A stretch of DNA of 64,000 nucleotides, from NCBI RefSeq assembly GCF_900096915.1, contig NZ_FMYK01000007.1, forward strand, positions 35,526-99,525, in the 5' to 3' direction. The translations under genes were made by a program, and so were the position numbers. How positions within the stretch are numbered: the first letter of the stretch is position 1; each line of letters begins with the position of its first letter. Shown piece by piece: positions 54,493 through 62,137 of this stretch. The notes beneath the pieces were generated by a model that did no database searches, was not told the origin of the DNA, and saw only the letters and a program-made list of their open reading frames with translations. The DNA is from Acinetobacter marinus. Its GTDB lineage: Bacteria > Pseudomonadota > Gammaproteobacteria > Pseudomonadales > Moraxellaceae.

Positions 54493-56655
54493 ATGGGTTC
54501 TCCTATGTTGAAGACTTTCTCCAAAAGTGCACTTGCACTGGCAATAACTGCGACTTATTTTATTTCAGCGCCGAGCTTTGCAGCAGAAGATGTGGACAGT
54601 ACCTCCACAACTGCAGCCAGTACTTCAGAAAATGACGCAAATGGCTCAACAACAGAGGACGTGTCTACAACAGAGAATGCTTCTGCAACAGAAGATAACG
54701 TGGTCAAGCTCAATACCATTGTGGTTACCGCAACAGGTTATGAACAAGATTTGGTACAAGCGCCTGCATCGATTACGGTGATTGATCGTGAAGCATTGGA
54801 TAAACGTGAATATAATGACATTACCGATGTGTTGCGTAATGCACCTGGGGTGGTGGTAACTGGTGGAAATGATTCGCAAGGGATCAGTATTCGAGGGATG
54901 TCTTCGGATTACACTTTATTTTTGGTCGATGGTAAGCGTCAGTTTGCACGGGATACCAACCCGAATGGTGATGATTATGGGATGGAAAAGAATATTCTGC
55001 CACCGATCGCTGCGATTGAGCGCATTGAAATTATCCGTGGTCCTGCATCGACCTTGTATGGTTCAGAGGCAATGGGTGGGGTGATCAACATCATTACCAA
55101 AAAAGTCTCTGATGTCTGGACGGGGAGTGCAGAGGTTGGTGCAACGCTACAAGATCATGGTAATGCAGGCAATATTTACAATACCTCAGCCTACCTTTCT
55201 GGACCAATTATCGATGATAAATTCGGTGTGCAAATTGGTCTGAACCGTTTAGAACGTAAAGAAGATAGCTATCTCAACGGATTTGGCGGGCACACTACAG
55301 AAAGTCTAAATACCAAATGGACTTATGTGATTAATGATGCTCATGATTTAGCTTTGGACGCCAACTTTGTCAATCAAGACGGCGAGTCTACACCAGGTAA
55401 AACGGTTGCTGACACAGGCACATCTTCATCGAGTCGTAGTATTCGGAGTGTCTATGCATTGACACATCATGGTGAATACTCGGACAACCTAGACAGCACG
55501 TCATACGTGCAATATGAGGACTCAAAAAACCCAGACCGTGAAAATACCGTGGTTGGCACCAAAGGCATTGAACTTGAAACCATCACCGCAAATAGCCAAT
55601 GGAACTGGACATTGGGTAATCATACGCTGTCATTTGGTGGCTATTATAAAGATGAAAGCCTGATTGACAAAGCAACCAACCGTAATCCATTGGTACCAGA
55701 GTTTAGCGAGTTGACCCGTTGGTCGGCTGCGGCATTCTTAGAAGATACATGGCAGATTACCGATAAATTTAACCTCACTGCTGGTGCTCGATACGACTAT
55801 GATGAGCACTATGGGGGAAATATTTCGCCACGAATCTATGGGGTATATAACCTCACCGATCAATTCACCATCAAAGGTGGGGTATCTACAGGCTATAAGC
55901 AACCTGATATTCGTGCGGTCACCGATGGTTTCTACCAAGTCACAGGTGGTGGTGGCTCGCCATTGTCGACAGGTCGTGCCATTATCAAAGCCAATCCTGA
56001 CCTTGAACCAGAATCAAGCACATCTACCGAGCTTGGCTTCCACTGGAAAAATGATTATGTCCATGCCTCGTTGACAGGTTATCTCACCAAGTTTGAAGAT
56101 CGTATTTCAGAAATTCGTGAATGTGACTCAACCACCAATAGCAACTACGATCGCAACGATGCCTCAACGTGGACGTGCTCAGAAAATGGCATTCCATTTG
56201 CCTTTATCAGCACCCGTGAAAACATTGATGAAGCAGAGCTTCGAGGCGTTGAAGTGACTTTGGATGCAGATTTGTCAGATTATACAACCATGAATGCGAA
56301 CTATACTTTCACGGATACGGAAATCAAGTCTGGCAGTTTTAAAGGTCAGCCATTAAATGGGATGCCTGAACATCTATTCAATATTGGTTTTGATCATGAG
56401 GTGAATGATGCGTTAAATATCTGGACACGCTTACATTACCGCGGTGAAACCACACCGTATTTGGGACGTTCTAGTATGTCAGAACCATTGCCAGGCTATA
56501 CTTTTATTGATTTAGGGTTCAACTATAAATTCACCGATTATTTAAAAGGCAAATTTGGCGTGTATAACCTAACTGATAAAACTGCGGAAGATGCAGATGG
56601 TGCACAAGTGCTAGATGGGCGTCGTTATGGAATTAGTTTTTCTACGCAGTTCTAA
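54493..56655 (+). CDS. TonB-dependent outer membrane receptor, probably siderophore uptake
   Basis: A 720-residue outer membrane receptor. The signal peptide ends around APSFA (residue 30). An unusual Ser/Thr/Glu-rich spacer (31-72) comes before the TonB box-like IVVTATGYEQD. The plug domain spans about 85-200 (ITDVLRNAPGVVVTGGNDSQGISIRGM, GPASTLYGSEAMGGVINIITK) and the 22-stranded barrel ends with YGISFSTQF. The pattern is of the FepA/CirA type. The Fur-box-like site upstream supports iron-regulated siderophore import. Substrate not assigned. An ATG four codons downstream is the alternative start. Confidence 0.88.
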   Translation: MGSPMLKTFSKSALALAITATYFISAPSFAAEDVDSTSTTAASTSENDANGSTTEDVSTTENASATEDNVVKLNTIVVTATGYEQDLVQAPASITVIDREALDKREYNDITDVLRNAPGVVVTGGNDSQGISIRGMSSDYTLFLVDGKRQFARDTNPNGDDYGMEKNILPPIAAIERIEIIRGPASTLYGSEAMGGVINIITKKVSDVWTGSAEVGATLQDHGNAGNIYNTSAYLSGPIIDDKFGVQIGLNRLERKEDSYLNGFGGHTTESLNTKWTYVINDAHDLALDANFVNQDGESTPGKTVADTGTSSSSRSIRSVYALTHHGEYSDNLDSTSYVQYEDSKNPDRENTVVGTKGIELETITANSQWNWTLGNHTLSFGGYYKDESLIDKATNRNPLVPEFSELTRWSAAAFLEDTWQITDKFNLTAGARYDYDEHYGGNISPRIYGVYNLTDQFTIKGGVSTGYKQPDIRAVTDGFYQVTGGGGSPLSTGRAIIKANPDLEPESSTSTELGFHWKNDYVHASLTGYLTKFEDRISEIRECDSTTNSNYDRNDASTWTCSENGIPFAFISTRENIDEAELRGVEVTLDADLSDYTTMNANYTFTDTEIKSGSFKGQPLNGMPEHLFNIGFDHEVNDALNIWTRLHYRGETTPYLGRSSMSEPLPGYTFIDLGFNYKFTDYLKGKFGVYNLTDKTAEDADGAQVLDGRRYGISFSTQF

Positions 56656-56676
56656 TTTGTTCGCTTAAGATTGCTG

Positions 56677-56710
56677 AAAAGCCTTGTCAATTCAAAGACA
56701 GGGCTTTTTT
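56677..56710 (+). terminator. Terminator after the TonB-dependent receptor gene
   Basis: AAAAGCCTTGTC pairs with GACAGGGCTTTT around eight bases, with a T-run. Confidence 0.87.
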
Positions 56711-56945
56711 CTTTTCATCATCAAATTTAAGTGGTTGATGAAAGATCAGATCAAAAGCAATCCGCACAAGCCCTAAAAATTCTGCTAAAGTAGCCTACGC
56801 TTTTTTCGATTGAATCAAATTCGAAAAAGCAGATCACGCTTACATTTATCCAATTATCGACCCTTATCTAAAAACGGGTAACTAAACGGGTAATGAGTGA
56901 TTTTTTAGAATATTTAATTAATTTTTTCAATAGGTTGCCTTTAGA

Positions 56946-57530
56946 ATGCTACTCATGATTGATAATTATGACTCTTTTACTTATAACATCGTGCAATACT
57001 TTGGCGAGTTGGCACAAGAGGTAAAAGTCGTTCGCAATGATCAAGTGACTTTAGAAGACATCGAGCGTTGGCAACCGAAATATCTCGTAATCGGACCAGG
57101 ACCTTGTTCACCGACGGAGGCAGGGATTTCTGTGCCTGCGATTCAGCACTTTGCAGGGAAAATTCCGTTACTTGGCGTATGTCTTGGGCATCAGGCGATT
57201 GGTCAGGCTTTTGGTGGCAATATTATCCGTGCCAAAACGGTGATGCACGGTCGTCTGTCGGATATGTACCATTCTGATCAAGGAATTTTTAGCAATCTGC
57301 CGTCACCGTTCTCTGCGACACGTTATCACTCTTTGGTGATTGAGCAAGCAACGATTCCCGATTGTTTTGATGTGACCTGTTGGACGCAAGAAGCCGATGG
57401 TTCGATCGAAGAAATCATGGGCGTAAAACATAAAACCTTGCCGATCGAAGGGGTGCAATTCCACCCTGAGTCGATTTTGAGCCAACATGGGCATCAAGTC
57501 TTTCAGAATTTTTTAGAGATTTATAAATAA
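56946..57530 (+). CDS. trpG: Anthranilate synthase glutaminase subunit TrpG/PabA
   Basis: A 194-residue class I glutamine amidotransferase that supplies ammonia to the anthranilate synthase alpha subunit. The triad is Cys 79 in LLGVCLGHQAIGQ, His 173 and Glu 175 in VQFHPES. The oxyanion block GPGPCSPTEAGIS is present. In Acinetobacter this subunit can also serve p-aminobenzoate synthesis. First gene of trpGDC; a short hairpin (56799-56830) and a 12-bp tandem repeat lie upstream. Confidence 0.94.
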   Translation: MLLMIDNYDSFTYNIVQYFGELAQEVKVVRNDQVTLEDIERWQPKYLVIGPGPCSPTEAGISVPAIQHFAGKIPLLGVCLGHQAIGQAFGGNIIRAKTVMHGRLSDMYHSDQGIFSNLPSPFSATRYHSLVIEQATIPDCFDVTCWTQEADGSIEEIMGVKHKTLPIEGVQFHPESILSQHGHQVFQNFLEIYK

Positions 57531-58598
57531 ATGAATATCCAACAAGCACTCAATCACATCACCAAAAATATTCATCTCACCCAAGCGCAGATGGAAGATG
57601 TGATGCGCAGTATTATGCAAGGCGAGGCGACCGATGCACAGATTGGTGCGCTGATGATGGGCTTGCGCCTTAAAGGTGAAAGTATTGATGAAATCACCGC
57701 AGCAGCTCGCATCATGCGTGAGTTCGCCATTAAAATCGACGTCAGCGATATTGAGTATTTAGTCGATATCGTCGGTACAGGTGGCGATGGGCAAAACCTA
57801 TTTAATGTGTCTACCGCATCGAGCTTTGTCATCTCGGCAGCAGGGGCAACTATTGCTAAGCATGGCGGTCGTGGTGTATCGAGCAAATCGGGTTCGTCGG
57901 ATGTGCTTGAGCAAGCAGGGATTCGCCTTGATCTGGATATGGCGCAGACTGAACGTGTTATTCGTGAGATGGGTGTCGGATTCTTGTTTGCACCGAATCA
58001 TCACCAAGCGATGAAATATGCGGCTGCACCTCGTCGTGAGCTGGGTATTCGTAGCTTTTTCAATCTACTTGGACCACTGACCAATCCTGCGGGTGTGAAG
58101 CATTTTGTCATCGGTGTATTTTCTGATGAGCTCTGTGTACCAATGGCTGAAGTGCTGAAACAACTCGGTGCAGAGCATGTGATGGTAGTGCATTCCAAAG
58201 ATGGGTTGGATGAAATCAGCCTTGCTGCGGAAACTGCCGTTGCCGAGCTGAAAAATGGTGAAATCACTGAATGGACGATCAAGCCTGAAGACTTTGGCAT
58301 CACTTCACAAACGCTTACTGGTTTGTCTGTCGCAGATTCGGCAGAAAGTCTCAAACTGATCAAAGATGCACTGGGTAAAAATAAATCGGAAATTGGCGAA
58401 AAAGCCGCAGATATGATCACGCTGAATGCGGCGGCAGGGCTGTATGTATCAGGTTTATGTAAAGATATGAAGCAAGCGGTTGATTTGGCGCAAGACATTA
58501 TCTACGGCGGTCAAGCCTTAGAGAAAATGAGCATCGTTGCCGAATTTACGCAAAATCTTAAAGCTCAAGCTACACAACAATCTTCAAGCGCAGAATAA
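57531..58598 (+). CDS. trpD: Anthranilate phosphoribosyltransferase
   Basis: A 355-residue enzyme that joins anthranilate to phosphoribosyl pyrophosphate in tryptophan synthesis. Key motifs are VGTGGDGQNLFNVST and KHGGRGVSSKSGSSDVLEQAG, followed by MGVGFLFAPNHHQAMKYAAAPRRELGIRS. It begins at the very next base after trpG, a tight coupling. Confidence 0.96.
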   Translation: MNIQQALNHITKNIHLTQAQMEDVMRSIMQGEATDAQIGALMMGLRLKGESIDEITAAARIMREFAIKIDVSDIEYLVDIVGTGGDGQNLFNVSTASSFVISAAGATIAKHGGRGVSSKSGSSDVLEQAGIRLDLDMAQTERVIREMGVGFLFAPNHHQAMKYAAAPRRELGIRSFFNLLGPLTNPAGVKHFVIGVFSDELCVPMAEVLKQLGAEHVMVVHSKDGLDEISLAAETAVAELKNGEITEWTIKPEDFGITSQTLTGLSVADSAESLKLIKDALGKNKSEIGEKAADMITLNAAAGLYVSGLCKDMKQAVDLAQDIIYGGQALEKMSIVAEFTQNLKAQATQQSSSAE

Positions 58599-58607
58599 GG
58601 TCACGAC

Positions 58608-59429
58608 ATGCACGCAGATATTCAAAATACCATCTTGGGCAAAATCGTTGCACGCAAGTTTGAAGAAATCGCTGAAAAGAAAAAGCAATATAGCTTTGCC
58701 GATCTCGAAGAATTGGCACAGCAAGCGACTGCAACTCGTGGCTTTGCCAATGCACTGAATCATAAATCACCTGCGATCATCGCAGAAGTGAAAAAAGCCT
58801 CACCGTCAAAAGGTGTAATTCGTGCGGACTTCCAACCTGCGCAAATCGCCAAAGAATATGAGCACGCAGGGGCGGCGTGTCTGTCTGTATTGACGGATGT
58901 GGACTTTTTCCAAGGGCACCATGACTATTTGCGTATTGCTCGGGAAGCCTGCGCTTTGCCTGCGCTGCGTAAAGACTTCATGGTCGAGCCGTATCACATT
59001 GTAGAAAGTCGTGCACTGCATGCGGATTGTATCTTGTTGATCGTGGCATGTTTGAGCGATGCACAGCTCGATGAATTATCCAGTTTAGCTTTTGAGCAGG
59101 GCATGGATGTATTGGTGGAAGTACATGACGAAGCGGAAATGGAACGTGCGCTCAAGCTCCCTGAGCAATGTCTACTCGGTGTCAATAATCGTAATCTCAA
59201 GACGTTTGAGGTGGATTTAGCGACCACGGTACGCTTAAAAGATATGGCGAGTGGTCGTACGATCATCACCGAAAGTGGAATTAGCACACCTGAGCATGTG
59301 CAGTATATGCGAGATCATGCGGTGGATCGCTTTTTGGTGGGTGAAGGATTTATGAAGCAGGCGCATGCAGGGCAAGCGTTGGAGGCGTTGTTTGGGGTTC
59401 CGATTTCGGCAAAAGCGGATTTTTCCTAA
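58608..59429 (+). CDS. trpC: Indole-3-glycerol phosphate synthase
   Basis: A 273-residue TIM-barrel enzyme that closes the indole ring of tryptophan. Family blocks: PAIIAEVKKASPSKGVIRADF (catalytic Lys in EVKKASPS), LSVLTDVDFFQGH, LRKDFMVEPYHI, LGVNNRNLKTFEVDL and ESGISTPEHV. Last gene of trpGDC. The accessory region begins after its terminator. Confidence 0.96.
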   Translation: MHADIQNTILGKIVARKFEEIAEKKKQYSFADLEELAQQATATRGFANALNHKSPAIIAEVKKASPSKGVIRADFQPAQIAKEYEHAGAACLSVLTDVDFFQGHHDYLRIAREACALPALRKDFMVEPYHIVESRALHADCILLIVACLSDAQLDELSSLAFEQGMDVLVEVHDEAEMERALKLPEQCLLGVNNRNLKTFEVDLATTVRLKDMASGRTIITESGISTPEHVQYMRDHAVDRFLVGEGFMKQAHAGQALEALFGVPISAKADFS

Positions 59430-59505
59430 GATAACTACATCAGCGCAGGATCAGGCTTGGAAGACCTCATAAAAATAAAAAAAACGTCGCACAACCGCAT
59501 ATTGC

Positions 59506-59546
59506 CCGAATTGGACAGGGAGTTCAATTCGGGTTTATGTTTTTTG
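59506..59546 (+). terminator. Terminator of the trp genes
   Basis: CCCGAATTG pairs with CAATTCGGG around an 11-base loop, followed by TTTATG and six T's. Confidence 0.75.
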
Positions 59547-59586
59547 TAGTTTGCATTTTTATAAAAATGAATCTTAAACAAGTTGT

Positions 59587-59632
59587 CTATACTAAGTAGT
59601 TTTCATGTGAAAAACTAACAGAGTCAGTATAG
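59587..59632. other. Two-tier hairpin beyond the reverse transcriptase stop
   Basis: CTATACT (59587) pairs with AGTATAG (59632), and inside them TAGTTTT pairs with AAAACTA around a small loop. It lies 36 bp past the RT stop in the RT reading direction. It lacks a clear U-run, so it may be a structured 3' element rather than a normal terminator. Confidence 0.4.
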
Positions 59633-59667
59633 TTCACAAGCTCCAAGAATTTAAATGCATGTTTAGT

Positions 59668-61161
59668 TCAGACACCAAACTTATAACTATAGGTATCTGG
59701 ACGCACTATTTTTGGCAGTCCTTCTTTATTAATTCCAACTTCTAGTGCTTCTAGAATCAGCTTAAAGCTAGGTATTTCATATTTTTTAAGCTTGTTTAGG
59801 CTAACAGCTAAATTCTTTTTATCTATAGGGAATGCATAGGTGTTTGGTAATATATAGTGTTGTTGAATTAATAATTTTTCTCTCAATTTTATACATCTAT
59901 ATAGGGTTGAAACTAGCCAACCATCTAGAGCCTCCAATTGTTTTTTATTATTAACTAAAGGGTAAAAACTCATCACTCCTTTAAAGCGTAGTCTTTTGGA
60001 TCGTCCTTCAATATAGTTGGTTAATTGTTGATGACTTAAATCTCCGTAAATATATCGCCTGATTTGCATCAGTGAAATCATTAAGTTGTAATCTTTATTT
60101 TTTTCAATGTTTGTATATATTCTAAAATTGCCATTTTTTAATGGTTGTATTAAATTTCTATAAAGTAAATATGAAATCTGCTTTTTGATTTTTAATATTG
60201 AGCTTTCTCTGAAAGATATTGTATCTACAGATATAGAGTATCCTAAAAAATTAACACTATTTTTAGTGCTATCAGCTGCAAGTTCGGAAGGGTAGTCCTT
60301 TTGTATTAATAAACTAATCCCATCTGATTTTTTTGCATTTATGGGAATTTCAGCAGATTGTGAAAAAGAAGTTATAATGTTGAAAGCATTGCAAACTTTT
60401 TGATAATCAGTAGACCAAATGAGTGTATCATCTGCATATCGTGCAAATTTCAACCATTCTTTTTCAAGTTTATAATCGAGTTCCCAGCAAGCAAGATTTG
60501 CTAAAAATAGAGATATTGATGTTCCTTGGGGAATACCTTTATCTCTGTTTTTAAGGAATGATTGAATAATAAATCTCTCTTCATGACTTATTTTAAAAGC
60601 ATTTTTATCAAATTGCTCAAATAGGTATGTATGTGAAATATTTCCAAAAAAGTCACTAAAGTCAAATTCTGCTACAAAAGATCTTGAATTGCGATTTAAG
60701 TCGATAGATATGTCTTGAATTGCAAAATGTACATTGCGGTCATTTCTGTATGCGTATGAAAATGAACTAAATCGATGTTTATTCTTTGCTAAAAGTCTTT
60801 TATAGAATATTTTAGAAACAACAGCATCTGCTATTTGATAAATTATGACTTTTCTTGTTTTTCCATCTTCTTTAGGAACTTCAAGCTCTGATGGTTTTAA
60901 AGGCTCATAAGTCTTTTGGGAAATCTTTTTTGCAATTGCTTTTGCGATGGCTTTGATATTTTTCTTTACATGAAATGGATCACACCCTTTATTTGTAGAC
61001 CAGTATTCGGGTCTTTTTATTATTTTTTTCGGTGGGTTTGTTAATCTTTTTGAACTTCTTACATGCTCAGAGTTCAAATTTTCTAAATAATTATAGTATC
61101 TTGCTATTAATTTATTGCACTCATTTAGAATTTCATTATTTAATTGCTTTTCTAGACTCAT
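59668..61161 (-). CDS. Stand-alone reverse transcriptase of the UG/DRT defence type
   Basis: A 497-residue RNA-directed DNA polymerase. Motif A is FDFSDFF (166-172), motif B GIPQGTSISLFLANL (209-223), catalytic motif C YADD (242-245), then NAKKSDG and VNFLGYS. A basic N-terminal region precedes the palm (SYAYRNDRNVHF), and a helical C-terminal part follows from about 310. It has no group II intron maturase or endonuclease domain and no retron VTG/NAxxH signature, so unknown-group/DRT antiviral RTs fit best. The single-protein layout with a structured segment upstream resembles DRT types with a noncoding RNA. The exact subtype cannot be decided here. The gene is AT-rich compared with trpC. Confidence 0.8.
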   Translation of the reverse strand: MSLEKQLNNEILNECNKLIARYYNYLENLNSEHVRSSKRLTNPPKKIIKRPEYWSTNKGCDPFHVKKNIKAIAKAIAKKISQKTYEPLKPSELEVPKEDGKTRKVIIYQIADAVVSKIFYKRLLAKNKHRFSSFSYAYRNDRNVHFAIQDISIDLNRNSRSFVAEFDFSDFFGNISHTYLFEQFDKNAFKISHEERFIIQSFLKNRDKGIPQGTSISLFLANLACWELDYKLEKEWLKFARYADDTLIWSTDYQKVCNAFNIITSFSQSAEIPINAKKSDGISLLIQKDYPSELAADSTKNSVNFLGYSISVDTISFRESSILKIKKQISYLLYRNLIQPLKNGNFRIYTNIEKNKDYNLMISLMQIRRYIYGDLSHQQLTNYIEGRSKRLRFKGVMSFYPLVNNKKQLEALDGWLVSTLYRCIKLREKLLIQQHYILPNTYAFPIDKKNLAVSLNKLKKYEIPSFKLILEALEVGINKEGLPKIVRPDTYSYKFGV

Positions 61162-61176
61162 GATTAAATCTCTTAA

Positions 61177-61310
61177 TTAAAAATAGACCTGCAGAACAGG
61201 TCTATTTCGTGGAGAGCTGAGGTAAAATTAAGTTTCAAGTTGATACAACTTTGGGTTGTATCTCAAGGAAAATATTCAGATCCACTAAAGTCCCTAGGAC
61301 TCTAATGGAT
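61177..61310 (-). ncRNA. Candidate noncoding RNA partner of the reverse transcriptase
   Basis: Read on the minus strand: a promoter (TTGATA, 16-bp spacer, TAAAAT; plus coordinates 61333-61338 and 61311-61316), then an inverted repeat (61280-61310: ATCCA/TGGAT around AGTCC-CTA-GGACT), a GATACAAC/GTTGTATC hairpin (61242-61262), and a terminator-like 11-bp hairpin (61181-61207: CAGGTCTATTT with its complement) followed by a U-run that ends 15-20 bases before the RT start. A self-contained RNA of about 125-130 nt directly before an RT is the layout of DRT and retron noncoding RNAs. Sequence similarity to known families could not be tested. Confidence 0.4.
61181..61207 (-). terminator. Terminator-like hairpin just before the RT gene
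   Basis: AAATAGACCTG and CAGGTCTATTT, both on the minus strand, pair around TTCTG, with a U-rich tail. It lies 19 bases from the RT start codon, so it could end a short RNA or attenuate RT expression. Confidence 0.6.
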
Positions 61311-61338
61311 ATTTTACTGTAAAGCAGATAAATATCAA
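61311..61338 (-). promoter_or_regulatory. Predicted minus-strand promoter of the RT region
   Basis: On the minus strand TTGATA and TAAAAT are 16 bp apart; each matches the sigma-70 consensus at 5 of 6 positions. The predicted start is near 61304, within the inverted repeat, so the repeat could also act as an operator. Confidence 0.45.
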
Positions 61339-61407
61339 TTAAGTTGTAGGATTTAATAGCGAAAATCATCAAATTTTGAGCTATCCATTTTCCAACTGAT
61401 ACGTCAT

Positions 61408-61534
61408 GCGACACAAGGTTTGTCATTTCTGGTTTATTAACTTCAATGACTTAGATATTGTTGCGACACTTGATGACAAGAATCTGCGACACAACCAATG
61501 TCATTTTGGGAATAACACGACACAACCTATGTCA
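61408..61534. repeat. Array of GACA-N7-TGTC repeats
   Basis: Three full copies (61408-61427, 61486-61507, 61518-61534) share GCGACACAA or ACGACACAA, a 7-bp spacer and TGTCA with T's following; a degenerate copy is at 61463-61478. The array ends about 35 bp before the small gene at 61570. It could be an operator set or the transposase-binding repeats at a transposon end. Confidence 0.6.
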
Positions 61535-61569
61535 ATTTTTGAAAATGTGTTTTCAAGAAGGAGTAACAT

Positions 61570-61953
61570 ATGATCCCATTGCAAGAATTCCACTTTTATT
61601 TAACTACCGCAAAAAATCAGCCATTCGCTATTATGACTGAAATTAAGAAAGCCAATAGAGGTCAATTTAGTGCATGGACTGGGATGCCACAAGAATTACC
61701 AACAGATATTATTGTAGATATAAGTCAATCACCTCTATCATCAGAAATGCATGATACAGCTCTTAATGCTTTTGAGGCTTTATTCGCTAATATTGTAAAA
61801 TATGCTTAAAAAGATAATTATAACTTTACCAAAATTAATAATCCTTGTAACTGCGAGCTTTTATCAGTTGAAAAACAGAAAAATTTATTAAGTCAATTTA
61901 ATATTGATGCAGAAGTAACAGTTAATAATCCTTCATCTCTTACAGCGCCATAA
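61570..61953 (+). pseudogene. Small hypothetical gene with an in-frame stop
   Basis: AAGGAG is six bases before the ATG at 61570. The frame codes for 79 residues (FHFYLTTAKNQPFAIMTEIKKANRGQ, then ELPTDIIVDISQSPLSSEMHDTALNAFEALFANIVKYA) up to TAA at 61807-61809. The same frame continues open for 47 more codons with coding-like content (CNCELLSVEKQKNLLSQFNIDAEVTVNN) to TAA 61951-61953. Either a nonsense mutation has split a 127-codon gene, or the short form is the real product. No family recognised. Confidence 0.45.
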
Positions 61954-62030
61954 TTTTATATTAATTTATATAAAGAGAGTTGAATGCAAGTAAAGACAGG
62001 GAGATGGGCCATACCTATATAGTTCATACG

Positions 62031-62060
62031 AGAAAGTCAGAGAGGATGTCTGGCTTTCTT
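62031..62060 (+). terminator. Hairpin at the end of the small gene region
   Basis: AGAAAGTCAGA pairs with TCTGGCTTTCT (one T-G pair) around seven bases. The T-run is short. The surrounding 61954-62137 shows no other feature. Confidence 0.5.
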
Positions 62061-62137
62061 ATTGTCTATATTCCAGATGTGTAGTAGGGAAAAATATGAC
62101 TATAAAAAATCATCGTCAGCTATTTCATAGATTAATA

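Noticed and set aside
58001..58498. Frame of 165 codons antisense to trpD
   Set aside because: Ser-rich shadow frame; trpD is intact.
59668..61161. Reverse transcriptase as a group II intron or a retron
   Set aside because: No intron RNA, maturase or HNH domain is visible, and the retron-typical NAxxH/VTG motifs are missing.
61408..61534. Repeat array as a CRISPR
   Set aside because: Copies are short, degenerate and unevenly spaced, with no constant spacer length and no cas genes.
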